Below are positions 46,991 to 58,781 of a stretch of DNA of 64,000 nucleotides, in pieces. The notes under the pieces were generated by a model. It saw only the letters and a list, made by a program, of their open reading frames with translations. It did no database searches and had not been told where the DNA came from. Both the position numbers and the translations under genes were made by a program. How positions within the stretch are numbered: position 1 is the stretch's first letter; the number at the start of each line of letters is the position of its first letter. The DNA is from Hsuehochloa calcarea (Eukaryota; Streptophyta; Magnoliopsida; Poales; Poaceae): contig CM070599.1 in NCBI GenBank assembly GCA_036346395.1, positions 13,445,232 to 13,509,231 on the forward strand, read 5' to 3'.

Positions 46991-47004
46991 TGGTATCAGA
47001 GCCA
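46991..47004 (+). other. Primer-binding site of the gypsy element
   Basis: TGGTATCAGAGCCA is complementary to the 3' end of plant initiator tRNA-Met and starts five bases after the LTR end. Confidence 0.92.
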
Positions 47005-47873
47005 TACTGACAGTAGTAACCCAAGTTTGGTCGTCTTTAGGATATTTTGAAAAACTTAATTTCAAAGTATCAAATGATTTTTGAAAGCTTAAGGAATTCT
47101 CAGATTTTATTCCTTACCTATCTTAGCTTTCTCCTCTCATCTTACTCTAATTTGAGTTTTGAAAATTGTTTACCTCTTCTTTCTTCAAAGATAGTGTTAT
47201 CGATTAAATGGATTTTGGGAACCACTGAGTTTGGCAAATTGAAGTGCTTAGGGTTTTGAAGTTTCTGGACTGAAGATTTCGGCTAGAGGCTTGGATGCGG
47301 AATCTGGACAGCACGCTTCAATTTCCAGACAGCAAGCTCAATGGTTTCTGATGGGACCACTGAGCTTGGCGAGTTGAAGTGTGCCAGATTTTGAAGTTTC
47401 TAGGATGGAAGACTTCGGCTGGAGCTTGGATGCAAAATCGCTACAGCAACTTCAATTTCCGGACAGCAAGCTCAAAGGTTCCAAATGGGGTAGAAAGTGA
47501 GAGGTTAATCAACTAAAATTTGTGGGAATAGAAGGGTAAGATGTGCTACTAGTTAGCTATGTATCTAACACTATTTTCGTTGATTGAACCTTGCTCTTTA
47601 GTGGTGATAGATCTTACCTTAATCTTCTGATTTTTATCTTCTCAATCAATTACTCGTTCATTCAATACGGGCTAGTTGAATTGGGAAGTTGAGTTTTGGT
47701 TTTATGATTCCTTGCCGTTTTTGGAGTCTTTTAATAAGCAGGTTTAAGATTATACACATACTGTTTTTGGTTTTCGGTTAGGGTGATATTCCATTCCCCT
47801 AGTCGTTAGCTTTTCGCTTTCTTTCGGCTTTGAATCTTTGAGTCTAGTTTTAACCAAAGTTTCTTGTAACAGG

Positions 47874-49001
47874 ATGGCCGGACGATCGTGCGGCCAAGGC
47901 GATCCACCGGTCCGGACGAGGATCTTCCTCCTCCTCCGACCATGGCCGAGGTCCTTCTCCGATTGAGCGCAACTGCGGAGGGCGGAGGGTTCTTACGGGC
48001 GTCATCGCGCGCAACACTTCCGCCCTTACCGGTGCTTCGTGATCCGAGCAAGGAGTGGTCACCAGTCGCGTGGGGGACTTGCGGAGTTTCTTCGCACCCA
48101 GCCCCCCACGTTCTCCCGGTCTGAGGACCCGCTTGACGCAGACGACTGGCTTCGTCTGGTGGAGCGGAAGCTTCGCATAGCGCAGTGCCAGGAGCACGAG
48201 AAGGCGCTGTTCGCATCGCACCAGCTGGAGGGTGCCGCTTTGTCTTGGTGGGAGAGCTTCCTCGCCATGCAGCCTGACGGCCACACCGTCACTTGGGAGG
48301 AGTTCCGTACTGCCTTCCGTCGCTCTCACATTCCTTCCGGCTTGATGAAGCTGAAGAAGAAGGAGTTCTTGTCGCTCAGGCAAGGACGTCTCTCCGTTAC
48401 GGAGTACCTATACGAGTTTAACCATTTGGCTCGTTATGCTCCGGAGGAGGTGGCCACTGATGAGGCCAAGCAAGAGAAGTTCAAGGATGGTTTGTCCGAG
48501 GAGCTTCAGGACAAGCTATCCATCGTCGACTTTCCGGATTTCCAGGCCTTGGTGGACAAGGCCATCGTTGCTGAGCATGCGGGGAGAGCACTTGTGGATT
48601 CCCGCAAGCGTAAGTGGGAGGCCCGCAAGTCATCTGGGGCTAGCTATCCCCGCTTGATCGGGCTCGGGGTCGCGTCGACTACTCAGACTCCCGAGGTCGC
48701 CAAGACTCGCCCTCGCCCTTCGCAGCCGTGCCCCAATCACGTGCACTGCGAGTCGCCAGGTGGCTCCCGCAACCCGGCCGCCGGAGTCACTTGCCGCTGC
48801 GGCGGAAGGGGCATTATGCGAACCAATGCCCTAAGAAGACGAGGCGACCCTCGTCCTAATGGAGGACGCGGCGAGAGGTGGTCCTTCTCGGGACTGAAGA
48901 TAGTCCCTACTACCCAAGGCGTGGGTAGTGGTCGCGTCAACCTCATCTCGCAGAGGAGGCACAGGAGGCACCCGCGTCGTCTTTGGGTACACTTCTGTTA
49001 A
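47874..49001 (+). pseudogene. Gypsy gag, frameshifted
   Basis: A start codon is at 47874. The likely Gag N-terminus runs in the frame of 47888-48060 and the main capsid in 48039-49001. The latter shows the Retrotrans_gag pattern: DADDWLRLVERKL, ALSWWESF, TWEEFRTAFR, LKKKEFLSLRQG and VTEYLYEFNHLARYAP. The CCHC knuckle (GHYANQC) near 48800-48835 lies in another frame, showing a further shift. Gag would form the particle and package RNA. The shifts prevent a continuous protein as read here. Confidence 0.85.
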
Positions 49002-49580
49002 CTCTCATTACGCTCTTGTTTTGTTTGATTCAGAGCGTCCCATTCTTTTGTTTCGAGTCTTTTCTGCTATTAGTGAGCTCCTCTTTACTCCATTGTTGAT
49101 CCCATTGCTCATTCGCTCTCGGGTTCGGAGTTGAGAGTGAATCGAGTGTAGGGATGTCCCAATTGAAATCGAGGAGTAAGATTCCTTGCGAATCTTATCC
49201 TCCTCCATTCAAGAAGTCTAGATGTAATTCTTGGTATGGATTGGTTGTCTCAAAGAAAAGGGACAAATCGATTGTGCCAAGAAGTGCGTCTCTATCTAGT
49301 CTTCCGTGGCGAGGTTTCGCTTTTACGAAATCGCTATGTCCGCATCTCTTGGCGCAGGCGAAGCCCGCTCTAGATATTAGTGAAGTCCCCACGATTCGTG
49401 ACTTCATTGATGTCTTTCTGAAGATCTTCCAGGATGCCACGATTCGAGACCTCGAGTTTGTCTTTGAGTTGGTTCCGATCGCCCCGATTTCAAAGAGGCA
49501 TTATCGGATGCCACCGAGCGAGTTGGTGGAGTTGAAGAAGCAATCAATGAGCTGCAAGAAAAAGGATTCATTCGCCTAGC
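49002..49580 (+). pseudogene. Gypsy protease region and RT N-terminus, frameshifted
   Basis: A VLFDSE stretch near 49014-49034 corresponds to the aspartic protease active site, which is FDSGA in the family, so the catalytic Gly is altered or shifted. In 49154-49579 the linker before RT is readable (IRDFIDVF, FVFELVPIAPISKRHYRMPPSELVELK), which is the usual lead into gypsy RT. Stops at 49132-49175 break it. Confidence 0.7.
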
Positions 49581-50235
49581 TCATCTCCGTGGGGTTGTCC
49601 GACCATCTTCGTAAAGAAGAAGGACAATACTTTGCGCATGTGCGTTGATTACCGTCCGCTTAATGAGGTTACGGTAAAGAACAAGTATCCATTGCCCCGC
49701 ATTGATGATCTCTTTGATCAATTAACTGGAGCTCGAGTATTCTCCAAGATTGATTTGAGAGTGGGATATCATCAAGTTCGGATACGACGAGGATATTCCA
49801 AAGGCGACTTTCTCTACTCGCTATGGCTTGTATGAGTATACCGTCATGTCATTTGGCTTAACCAATGCTCCTGCCTTGTTCATGAACCTCATGAATTCGG
49901 TATTCATGGAGTATTTGGATAAGTTTGTCATGGTCTTCATCGATGATATTCTTATCTATTCTAAGAACGATGAGGAACATGATGAGCATCTGAGGCTCGT
50001 GTTAGGCAAGCCGTGAGCACCGGTGTATCACGAAGTTCACAAGTCGCGATTCGTTAAAGGAAGTGGCCTTCTGGGTCATGTTCTTTCGGCGGAGGCGTGC
50101 CGCTGATCCTAGCAAGATCGCGATGTTCTTTCTTGGTGTCGACCTACTTGATAACCGAAGTGCGGAGTTTTCGGTTTAGCGGGATATTATCGCCGCTTTA
50201 TCGAGAACTTCTCCAAGATCGCGGCCGATGACGAG
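49581..50235 (+). pseudogene. Gypsy reverse transcriptase, frameshifted
   Basis: RT motifs are RMCVDYRPLNEVTVKNKYPLPRIDDLFDQL in 49632-49835 (frame 1) and the active site FIDDILIYS (Asp pair at 49942-49947) in 49828-50016 (frame 2). The following thumb/connection is scrambled by several small indels between 50010 and 50235: fragments of the expected sequence appear in all three frames within 200 bp. Confidence 0.88.
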
Positions 50236-50898
50236 TTGCTCAAGAAGGACAAGAAGTTCTTGTGGTCCGATGCTTGTGAGGAAAGCTTCCAAGTACTCAA
50301 GAAGCGTTTGACCACCGCTCCCGTTCTCGTTCTTCCCGATATTCATCAAAGCTTCGATATCTTTTGCGATGCTTCTCGTCGAGGGCTCGGTTGCGTCCTT
50401 ATGCAAGAAGGCAAGGTAGTGGCCTATGCATCAAGGCAATTGAGACCTCATGAACTCAACTATCCCACCCATGACTTGGAGTTGGCCGCGGTGATCCATG
50501 CACTTAAGATTTGGCGACATTACCTGATCGGTAATCGTTGCGAAGTGTATTCGGATCACAAGAGCCTAAAGTATTTGTTCACCCAACCAGATCTGAACCT
50601 CAGGCAAAAGAGATGGTTGGAGTTGGTCAAAGATTATGACATGGGTATTCACTACCATCCGGGCAAGGCTAATGTTGTTGCCGATGCGCTCAGTCGGAAA
50701 GCGCATTGCAATGCCTTATTGCTCCAGGAGTGTCAACCCACCCTTCTGAAAGAATTCCAGCGTCTCAACTTAGGTTTGGTTGAGCAGGGTTCCCTCGCTG
50801 CCTTGGTTGTGCAACCAACCTTGGTGGATCGAATTAAGGTCGCCCAGCAATCGGATGCTGGTATAAGCCGCATCAAGGGAAATGTCAAGAACGAATGA
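50236..50898 (+). pseudogene. Gypsy RNase H and connection domain
   Basis: A clean 220-codon ORF covers the RNase H: FDIFCDASRRGLGCVLMQ (first catalytic Asp), LELAAVIHALKIWRHYL (Glu), YSDHKSLKYLF (Asp) and HYHPGKANVVADALSR. It is the best preserved part of pol. It is followed by the spacer leading to integrase and a stop at 50896. Confidence 0.9.
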
Positions 50899-51670
50899 CC
50901 AAGTGCTTCTCTGAGGATGAGCATGGTGTTGTAAGGTTCGGGCAACGCCTTGTGGTTCCAAAGGGCGTGGAATTGCGGAATTTGGTTCTCCGCGAAGCCC
51001 ATGATTTGCCTTTGTCTATTCATCCCGGGGCCACAAAGATGTATCAAGATCTCCGTCAGAGATTTTGGTGGACCCGAATGAAGAGGAGATTGCGGTTCGT
51101 TCTCGAGTGCGACGTGTGTCGTCGTGTCAAGGTCGAGCATCGGCGTCAAACGGGATCGCTTGACCTTTGCCTATTCCTGAATGGAAGTAGGATTCGATCG
51201 GAATGGACATTATCACCGGTCTGCCCATGTCACAAAAGGGGAATGATGCTATCTGGGTGATTATTGATCGATTAACCAAAGTGGCACATTTTCTTCCAGT
51301 CAAGACCAAGCTTCGTGCCGATCGTCTAGCTGAGCTCTACGTCTCCAGGATTGTAAGCTTGCATGGTGTGCCAAAAACGATCATTTCTGATCGTGGTTCA
51401 CAGTTTACCTCCCGGTTTTGGCATGGTCTGCAAGAAGATATGGGCACTCGTCTTTCTTTCAGTTCAGCTTATCATCCTCAAACTGATGGCCAGACTGAAA
51501 GAGTCAACCAAGTGTTGGAGGACATGCTCCGTGCTTGTGTCCTCTCCTATGGAAAGAATCGGGAGAAGTGCTTGCCATTTGCCGAAGTTTTCCTACAACA
51601 ACGACTTTTCAGTCGGTCTCGGCATGGCACCTTCGAGGCCTTATACGGGAGAAAGTGCGAACCCCGTTGA
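50895..51670 (+). pseudogene. Gypsy integrase, frameshifted
   Basis: The zinc-binding HHCC domain (H.......H...., CDVC) lies in 50895-51260. The catalytic core in 51203-51670 starts at MDIITGLP (first Asp), continues with IISDRGSQFTSRFW (second Asp), and has TERVNQVLEDMLR (catalytic Glu). The two parts are in different frames, and the core shifts frame again near 51590. Confidence 0.88.
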
Positions 51671-52245
51671 ATTGGTCGGAGACGGGCGAAAGACCTTTCT
51701 TTGGCCCGGACTCGATCAATGAGGCCGAGAGTCAAGTCCAGCTTATTCGTGATCGTTTGCGCACAGCTCAATCCAGGCAAAAGAGCTATGCGGATCGCCG
51801 TCGTCGTGAGTTGAGCTTTGAGCCTGATGACTTTGTGTATCTCAAAGTCTCTCCTTTGAAGGGCCATCAGCGTTTCGGCGTCAAGGGCAAGTTGGCTCCT
51901 CGATATGTCGGTCCTTACCGCATTATCGAGAAGAAAGGAGCTGTTGCCTATAAGTTGGAATTGCCAGCTGCACTTGAAGGGGTACATGATATTTTCCATG
52001 TGTCCCAACTAAAGAAGTGCCTCCGTGTTCCAACAGAGGAAGCCCCGTTGGAAACTCTCGATGTCCAAGAAGATTTGACCTATCGCGAGCACCCTGTTCG
52101 CATACTCGATGAGGCTGAACGAAGAACGAGGAATAAAACCATCAGATTCCTCAAAGTTCAGTGGTCGAACTATTCTGAGGATGAGGCTACTTGGGAAAGG
52201 GAAGATCGTCTCCGTGCAGACTATCCATCCTTCTTTACCGAGTGA
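51671..52245 (+). pseudogene. Integrase C-terminus with chromodomain
   Basis: The frame of 51535-52245 carries the GPY/F-like module (KLAPRYVGPYRIIEKKGAVAYKLELP), then DIFHVSQLKKC and a chromodomain near 52080-52230 (YREHPVRILD, KVQWSNYSEDEATWERE). Chromodomains of this type can target integration to heterochromatin. It ends at a TGA (52243-52245) shortly before the PPT. Confidence 0.88.
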
Positions 52246-52271
52246 GCCAAATCTCGGGACGAGATTTCTGT

Positions 52272-52283
52272 AAGGGGGGGAGG
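52272..52283 (+). other. Polypurine tract
   Basis: AAGGGGGGGAGG lies immediately 5' of the 3' LTR (52287), where plus-strand DNA synthesis primes. Confidence 0.9.
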
Positions 52284-52286
52284 TTT

Positions 52287-55200
52287 TGTAACATCCCAAA
52301 TTGGGTTTGTGTTTCAAATGTAATAAAAATGAGGATAAATTAAAACTTTTGTCGCCTCATGTATTGTTACAAAGAGTTTGAAACCTCTTTCCTTTAATTG
52401 GTGGAAATTAAAACTCAAAATTTCCCAATTAAATTCAAGTCATAAATCTCCTCAATGAAAATCTGTGCCCAACCCCTGAAAATAATTTTCATTGAACCTA
52501 GGAGTGATGTTTAACACCTCGAAATTATTTCATAATTTTGAAATTATTTGATAATTTTGAGACAAGTCAAACATTAGTCAAACTCTAAAATAGCCTTCTG
52601 GAATTTTTAGAGAAAATGCAGTGCATAAAAGTCTCTGAAAATTTTATATAAGGTTCCTCCCTCTGTCAGCAATCTCGATTAAAATTTCGTAAATTTTGGA
52701 GTTTGTTTGCTACCTCAACAAATACCTCAAAATCGGTATTCAAATTCAAACCCTAACCGGTTTTCATCTGTTCTTCGGTTCGAATCAAACTCGCTCGAGC
52801 CACTTGATTTGGTTCATCAACTAAACGCACCGGCCGCCGTCGATCGAGCGCGAAGCGGCGTTGTGCGTCATTGATCGGCATCGAACGGCCCACGTTCGCA
52901 GAACGTTCGACCATCCGCGCCGATCCATTTGAACCGTTGATTCTAAATCAACGGCTCACGATCGCGTGAACGTTCGACCATCCGAACGCCTTGCGCAACG
53001 CGAACCGTAGGATCCAAATCAACGGTCCAGATTGAGTGAGCGTTTGAATCGTTATTATCGACCGTTCTTTTCACCGTCCGATTCAATCCAACGGTACGTC
53101 CTTCGTCTTCCTCCTCTCGCGCCGGCCAAAGTCAACGATGAGTGGGTGAAAATTTCAGCGTGGCGCGCTGTCGGGTCACCTCGCTTTGACCAACGACTCA
53201 AGATTTAATGAGCACTGTACCGCCGCCTCCGAAGTCCTCGTCCTCCTCGAGTGCACTTGCTCCCGTCGCCCTCAGTCGACCTCAACTCAGTGCAAAGCCA
53301 ATTTTCTTCCCGTTGCTTCTTCCTTGCTCTTCGGCCTATAAAACTTCCCCAGAGGCTTCCTTATCTTTCTTTAAACACCCTTGAGCTCCAGCATCGCTTC
53401 TAGTACACTGAGTGAGCTCCATTTCAAAAATTTGCTCTCGGCCGCCATTGTTGAAGCTCCAACCTCTTCGGTGAAAGTGGTGTTCCGGGCTTTCTCCTTC
53501 AAAACCCTTGCTTCCTCAGTTACTTGGCATCTCATAGAATATTAACCCTCTGTCAATTTTGCCTTTGACAGAAGAGAGCAGATCGATTTTGGTTTTCCCA
53601 ATTTGGCCAAATAAATACTCTTCTTCACCCGAGCCGATTCAACTCTCCTCCGTGCCTTCTTTGGGCTCAGGTACCCTCTTATTAGTCCCTAGTTGCTTGG
53701 CACTCGCTCCCTTGGACCGCAGCTGAGCGTTTTTGCTATTTTCGTTTTCGGTCATTTTGAGTCTTCTCGGTCATCTCCGGCTTGCCGGCGTTCTAGACCG
53801 CCGCAGCCAAAATTGTTGGTACCTTTGGGTGCGCAAGGTTGTTAGGAACTCATTTTAGGCTTTTGCTCGCACCGCCCGCCGTAGTCGCCGTGGCGAGCCA
53901 ATCTTCCCTGTCCAATTTTGTCGGACGAAATCTGATTGAAGTTTGAACTTGAGTCGTTGCGGACCGTCGATCTTTAGATCTACGGTCCAAGTTTGCGCTG
54001 AAATTGAACTAACGCGCGCCCTAATCAGTGGACCGTTGGATCCAAGATCAACGGTCCCGATTCGAGTGAACGTTCGGACCGTCCGAAAGGTTCGATCCGT
54101 GTGGACCGTTGGATCCAAGATCAACGGCTCCTATGCGTGTGAACGTTCGGACCGCCCGAACGCCCCGATCTGATCCGTGAACCGTTGGATCCAGATCCAA
54201 CGGTGAGTGTTTAGGGTTTGTGAATCCCGCGCGCGCGCGCGTTAGCGCTGGGACGCGGACCGTCGGATCCAAGATCGACGCTCCTCGTTCGGCCACGTCT
54301 TTTCAAAATTCTGATTTTCCCGAGAGGATTTAGTTATCAACTGAAAAATATGATAGCTTGTAAAATGCATAACTAATTCATTTCAAATCCTTTTCGGTTG
54401 ATTCAAATTTTGTTGGTTATGTTTTCAACTGAATTTTAATATAAAAATGTTTCCAACCCCAGTATAGCTCCAGAAATTTTTTGCTAATGAATAGTAGCAT
54501 TTCTGATTTACAAAAGCTGAGCAAAATGGTTTTGGTCATATCTTTGGCATTAAGGATCCAAATCAATTGGTTCTTGTTGCTAAATTTTTTATAAATCATG
54601 ATCTTGCTACTGTAAAATTTTCTGAACTTTTGGAGAACTTTTTCTGTTGGGTCTTTGCATTTTTATTCGTTGTTATCGGTTGCCTTTTGCTTTCTCGTTA
54701 GGATCCGAAGAGCACGTTGATAATATTATCGATCCTCAGCAACACCTTGACCCACAGCAAGCAGGCAAGATGTTTGATCATAAATGTCCCATTATTTTCA
54801 AAGTCTAATATCTTGTTTACAAATTACATGTATGCATTGCTTTTGTGTCCAATTAATTTTGCCCTGTCTAGAGGTAGCTATTCCTAATGCATTGTTGCCA
54901 TTAAAATGTTATCCCCTGCCACAACCATAAGTTATTATCATCATTTGGTGAATTAGAGCCGGTGATTTAATTATGCTCTTTTACTGTCTTTGCGATGTCA
55001 TGCTTAGAAATGTTTAGCTACCGGTAGAATTGGGCGGTTATCGACTTAGTCGATGACCTTGATCACACAAATCATTTTGTTTATTTTTGGTTCAGCACCT
55101 TATGCTTTTGTTTTGTAAAAACCGAAAATGAAACAAAATGATTTGACTTGGGCACAATGGCATGTTGGTGTGATTGTTGGGTGTGACAAGGAAAGGTGCC

Positions 55201-56486
55201 CAGGTCCCTAAGGACCGAATTGTTGCTTGCGCCATTGATCCAAGCACTTTTGCGTACTAACCACATGAGGGTTATATGGGACCCCTCTTGACTTAGTACT
55301 TTGGCGTGGGTTATCTCCGAGTCGCAGGAGGGGGTTGTGTGTGTTGTGTGAAACATGATATGTGTTCTCGGTGTTCTTGTGTTGGGTGTGCGGTGGTGGA
55401 GATTCCGGGTAGGCTCTCCACCTCGAGGAGCATTGTAGTTGTCCAAGGCTTTACCTGCGACGGGTAGTTGACCGAGGCTTTACAATGACTCCGACACAAC
55501 GTATGGGTTTCTATCCATACGGGCGGCTCGTGAATAATTCACAATATTGGAAATGTCTCGTAGGACTTAGCCGTGCCGGCATACCTAAGGAAGTGTGCTT
55601 AATAGCTTGGCAAAAAGGCGGTCTGACATGTGGGTAAAATGGTACACCCTGCAGGGATAAAACTATTCGAATAGCCTCGTCCTAGGTTATGGACACGCTT
55701 GGGGATTTCCCGCAAGATCTAGACTTCAACAACTGTTTTTGTTTTAAAATTAAAACTTGACATGGTTGGCATGAATGGGTAATTCATGCTATTGTGGTGG
55801 CTATTGGTTTAGTCACTTCCAGGACTGTTTTACTGTTGTTGATACTTGATTACTACTGTTTTTATCAACTAAAATCAGATTGTCAAATTGCCTTTGATCT
55901 ATTACATTATTGCAAATAAAACTTGCTTTATGCTTACAAATTTGAGTCCTATCCTGCTCCACTTAAATAAGCTTGCATATAGTTAATGTTAGGTCTGTTA
56001 TCATTCTTATATATCTTGCGAGTACATTCAAAGTACTCACCCAGCTTTTGCTGGGCTGCTTTTGTTCGCAGGGGAAGAAGGTGAGCCCCAAGGGCCTCAC
56101 TTTTGTGAAATGTGCTGTGGATTCGACGACTAGCTTGGCGGTCCGGTCGGTTGCCTTGTGGGTTAAAGGCACACTGATTGGCTCTTTTGGTTTATGGCCA
56201 TCTTATGGCACTTTTGCTTCCGCTGTTAAATTTCTTTTTGTATTATGTCATTTGGCCGGTTGGCCTCTCTTTTGTAATAACTATCCTTTATTTATGTTAT
56301 CTTCTGGTTGTTGTTTTTGCTTCGGTTCTATGTGAATGAATGGAATTGATGCATGAACTTTGTAAAGAGGTGTGTATACTGCACTCTGGGAAGTATACAT
56401 GTCTCGAGTCTCGGATTATCTGATTTGTGATGCTAGGACCAAGTGGCTGGTTGAGCATTACAAGCCGGATAAACCGGGGTCTCACA
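52287..56486 (+). repeat. 3' LTR of the gypsy element (4200 bp)
   Basis: It is collinear with the 5' LTR, with TATA at 53337-53342 and cassette at 54702-54769. Between about 52500 and 53300 it has many 1-5 bp losses at CAG, GG and similar contexts that neither the 5' LTR nor the solo LTR at 8018 shares. Confidence 0.95.
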
Positions 56487-56800
56487 AGTGGGTCGATAAG
56501 AGGGTACTGCAGTGAGCATTCTTCGCCTTTGGTCCATGCATCAATGCATTCCAGCACTACCATCCAATCTTGTGCGTAGATGGCACATTCCTGATTGAAA
56601 AGTACAAGGGCCAGATACTGACCGCAATAGCGACGGACGGCAACAATCAAGTTCTTCTTGTGGCATTCGCTTTCGTTGAAAGCGAGAATACAGACAACTG
56701 GTTGTTGGTCCTGAAGAATGTGAGGATTTCTGTTGTACAATGCTGTCCAAACGTATGCATCATTCATGATCGGCATGCCGGCTTGCTCAGTTGAGGATGA
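56487..56800 (+). pseudogene. Mutator-like (MULE) transposase relic, catalytic half
   Basis: Reading on from the frame at 42774, this part gives the MULE domain (PF10551 type): HPILCVDGTFL with the first catalytic Asp, then KYKGQILTAIATDGNNQVLLVAFAFVESENTDNW, then CIIHDRHAG, the region of the second Asp. An in-frame TGA lies at about 56512. It is truncated near 56800. The two parts formed one pseudogene before the gypsy insertion. Confidence 0.85.
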
Positions 56801-56814
56801 AGAAATAGTCCCCG

Positions 56815-57655
56815 ACAATTCAATGCACTTCAAGGACTGGGGCCGGCCAAAATGGAGGCGGCGCTGAGCAAGGAACTTGACGGCGGGGTTGCGGGTGTGA
56901 GGGCGGCACCAACGCGGCAGCGCTCTCAATGGCTTATTCTCCAACCGAAGAAAAGAATCGAGCGGAGATGGCGAGAAGGTACGAAAGAGGTCCAATGGAT
57001 TAGCTCGGGAGGTAGATGAAGTCCCACCGGTGCTTCTCAGGTAGACACGCGTGCAAGAGGTGGCGAGGGCGATGCCGTGGCGCACATACGCGAGCGCCAG
57101 CGCTGCGCGGCTTAGGCAGTGAGAGGATGATGACACATCCGACAGGTGGGGTCCGAGCGAACCGACGCGGTCGCGTCCAGTCAAGTTGAGTGGCTCGGTC
57201 GGAACAATAAAAATAGGTTCGGTCGGGTTGGTTTTGGATTTTGTTTTGACCGAAATCAAACTAGTTTGACTAGACTGTTAAGAATAGCAGTAAAATTCTG
57301 AAAATTTTTGTAGTTGTTCTCAGGTTCAACTAGGACTTAGAAAAATTTGTTTCGGTCACTGTTAATTTTTCATTTGTCTGAAATAAATCCTTTTTGACTA
57401 GGTTAGGATTTTTATGAGGTCAAATCAACTTCTAAAAATTTATGAAAAATTACATTAATCTGTGATAAATAATATAGTATTTTATAAAATTATTCCGAGA
57501 GACTTTTATAGACACATTTTTCTGAAATCAAATAGAAACTTGATTTTAAGTCAAAAGTTTAAAATTTAAAGCAAACTTATGAGTTTTAACAAAAGTTTTT
57601 GAAAAGCTCAAACTTTTATATATTTGAAACACAAACCGAAGTTTAGAATGTTACA
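56815..57655 (-). mobile_element. Minus-strand gypsy LTR 5' fragment
   Basis: On the minus strand it starts TGTAACATTC at 57655, then GTTTGTGTTTCAAATATA, the same opening as other long LTRs here. It is AT-rich for 400 bp, then GC-rich up to 56815 where it abuts the MULE relic. Only about 840 bp remain. Confidence 0.65.
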
Positions 57656-57661
57656 AATGAA

Positions 57662-57724
57662 CAGTACTTGAAACCTACAATACTCGAAACCAGAAATACT
57701 CGAAACCAAAAGTACTCGAAATGA
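57662..57724. repeat. Short tandem repeat (16-17 bp unit)
   Basis: Four imperfect copies of ATACTCGAAACCAAAA-like sequence lie directly after the LTR fragment. Confidence 0.75.
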
Positions 57725-57939
57725 ATACATTAGAGTCCGCAAACAGAAGAACATTACGCATGTTCACATGGCATGATTGTTCGGCTAATTGCTTTAGTCA
57801 TCCTCGCTACTACTATGGTATACTATGACAAAAGCATCCGGACCATGTAAGTATACATGACTTTAGGAGATAGTAAAAAATATAGCGGGTAGGACGGGGG
57901 ACTACTGCGGAATGGCCCAACCTACTACGTGTACCGGGG

Positions 57940-58600
57940 CTATTTACCCTTCCTTGCGAGCTCGGCATTGTACTCCTTGCTAGCCTCCCTCGCCTTGGCC
58001 GCCATTTTCATCTTTTTATCGCGCTCCCTCTCGCGAGCCTCGCTCTCCCTGCGGTTGCACACCTCGAGATGAGTTTTCGTCTCCCGACGGATACGGTCGT
58101 TTTGCTCATCGTTGCGGCGCTTCTCCTCCCGGATCTCGTGGGCCCTTTTAGCATTCCACTCCTCGTAGTCCATATGCCATTGGTCGCGTGGGTGGATCTC
58201 TTGGTCGATCCACTTGCGGTAGCCACATAGCGGGCCCGGGGACTACGGGTAGACAGGAGAGGTTGTTAGTGCATACTTTGAAAGAGTAATAGTAGGGGAA
58301 CATATTGTAACTGGTCCTTACCGACCGTCGATAGCTATTCGTGTCCCAACGGCAGTCCGGATAGTTCGAGGAGTAGTTCGTGCAACCCTAGTAACGCATG
58401 CCCAGGCTTATTCGGTGCTTGGACTTGAAGAACTTGCATGGGTCTCTGCACCAATAGAGACGCAGCGTCTCCCCCTCGGGCAGCCCCTCCAGCGAAGGCT
58501 CAGTAGGCATGTTCGGGACGGGGATGCTGCTTCGGGGGGCAGAATCATTGAGGGGAGGTGCCCTCTTGGCACGTGCCCTTTGTTCGTCCAGGGCCACGAC
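57940..58600 (-). pseudogene. GRF-zinc-finger-like transposon-associated gene relic
   Basis: On the minus strand, exon-like segments can be read. The first runs down to 58322 and contains LYWCRDPCKFF, then MRY-stop-GCTNYSSNYPDCRW, resembling the C-x2-C...C...C pattern of plant GRF-type fingers. A GTAAGG donor and a CCCGTAG acceptor allow joining, in phase 0, to 57940-58242, which encodes PLCGYRKWID then a long charged coiled-coil-like tail rich in Arg/Glu/Lys. An in-frame TAG breaks the finger. Such proteins accompany plant transposons; here it converges on the MULE transposase relic. The link to that MULE is inference. Confidence 0.45.
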
Positions 58601-58781
58601 ACGCCTTGCAAGTTCGCAGATCTCTTCCCATTGCTTTTGTTGTCCATCTTAGCGAGATTGTGTTGAAGTGTTGATGCAGGAGAACCCGCCGTGGAATAGG
58701 TAGTACTTATAGGCCGAGGCGGCCGTGCATACGCAGCTGAATTGTAATCCAGTTGATGGAAATTCTTTTCCGCGAGGTATT

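Larger units (their letters stand above)
42775..56486 (+). mobile_element. Complete Ty3/gypsy chromovirus LTR retrotransposon (Tekay/Del-like), 13.7 kb
   Basis: The 5' LTR is 42775-46985, the internal region 46986-52286 and the 3' LTR 52287-56486. LTRs start TGTAACATCCC and end GGTCTCACA. A 5-6 bp duplication (AGTGGG, 42769-42774 and 56487-56492) flanks the element. The PBS matches initiator tRNA-Met, the PPT precedes the 3' LTR, and the domain order is gag, protease, RT, RNase H, integrase, chromodomain. The chromodomain places it among chromoviruses; very long LTRs suit the Tekay/Del clade. Frameshifts split gag-pol into at least seven pieces, although the LTRs are still very similar. Confidence 0.95.
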
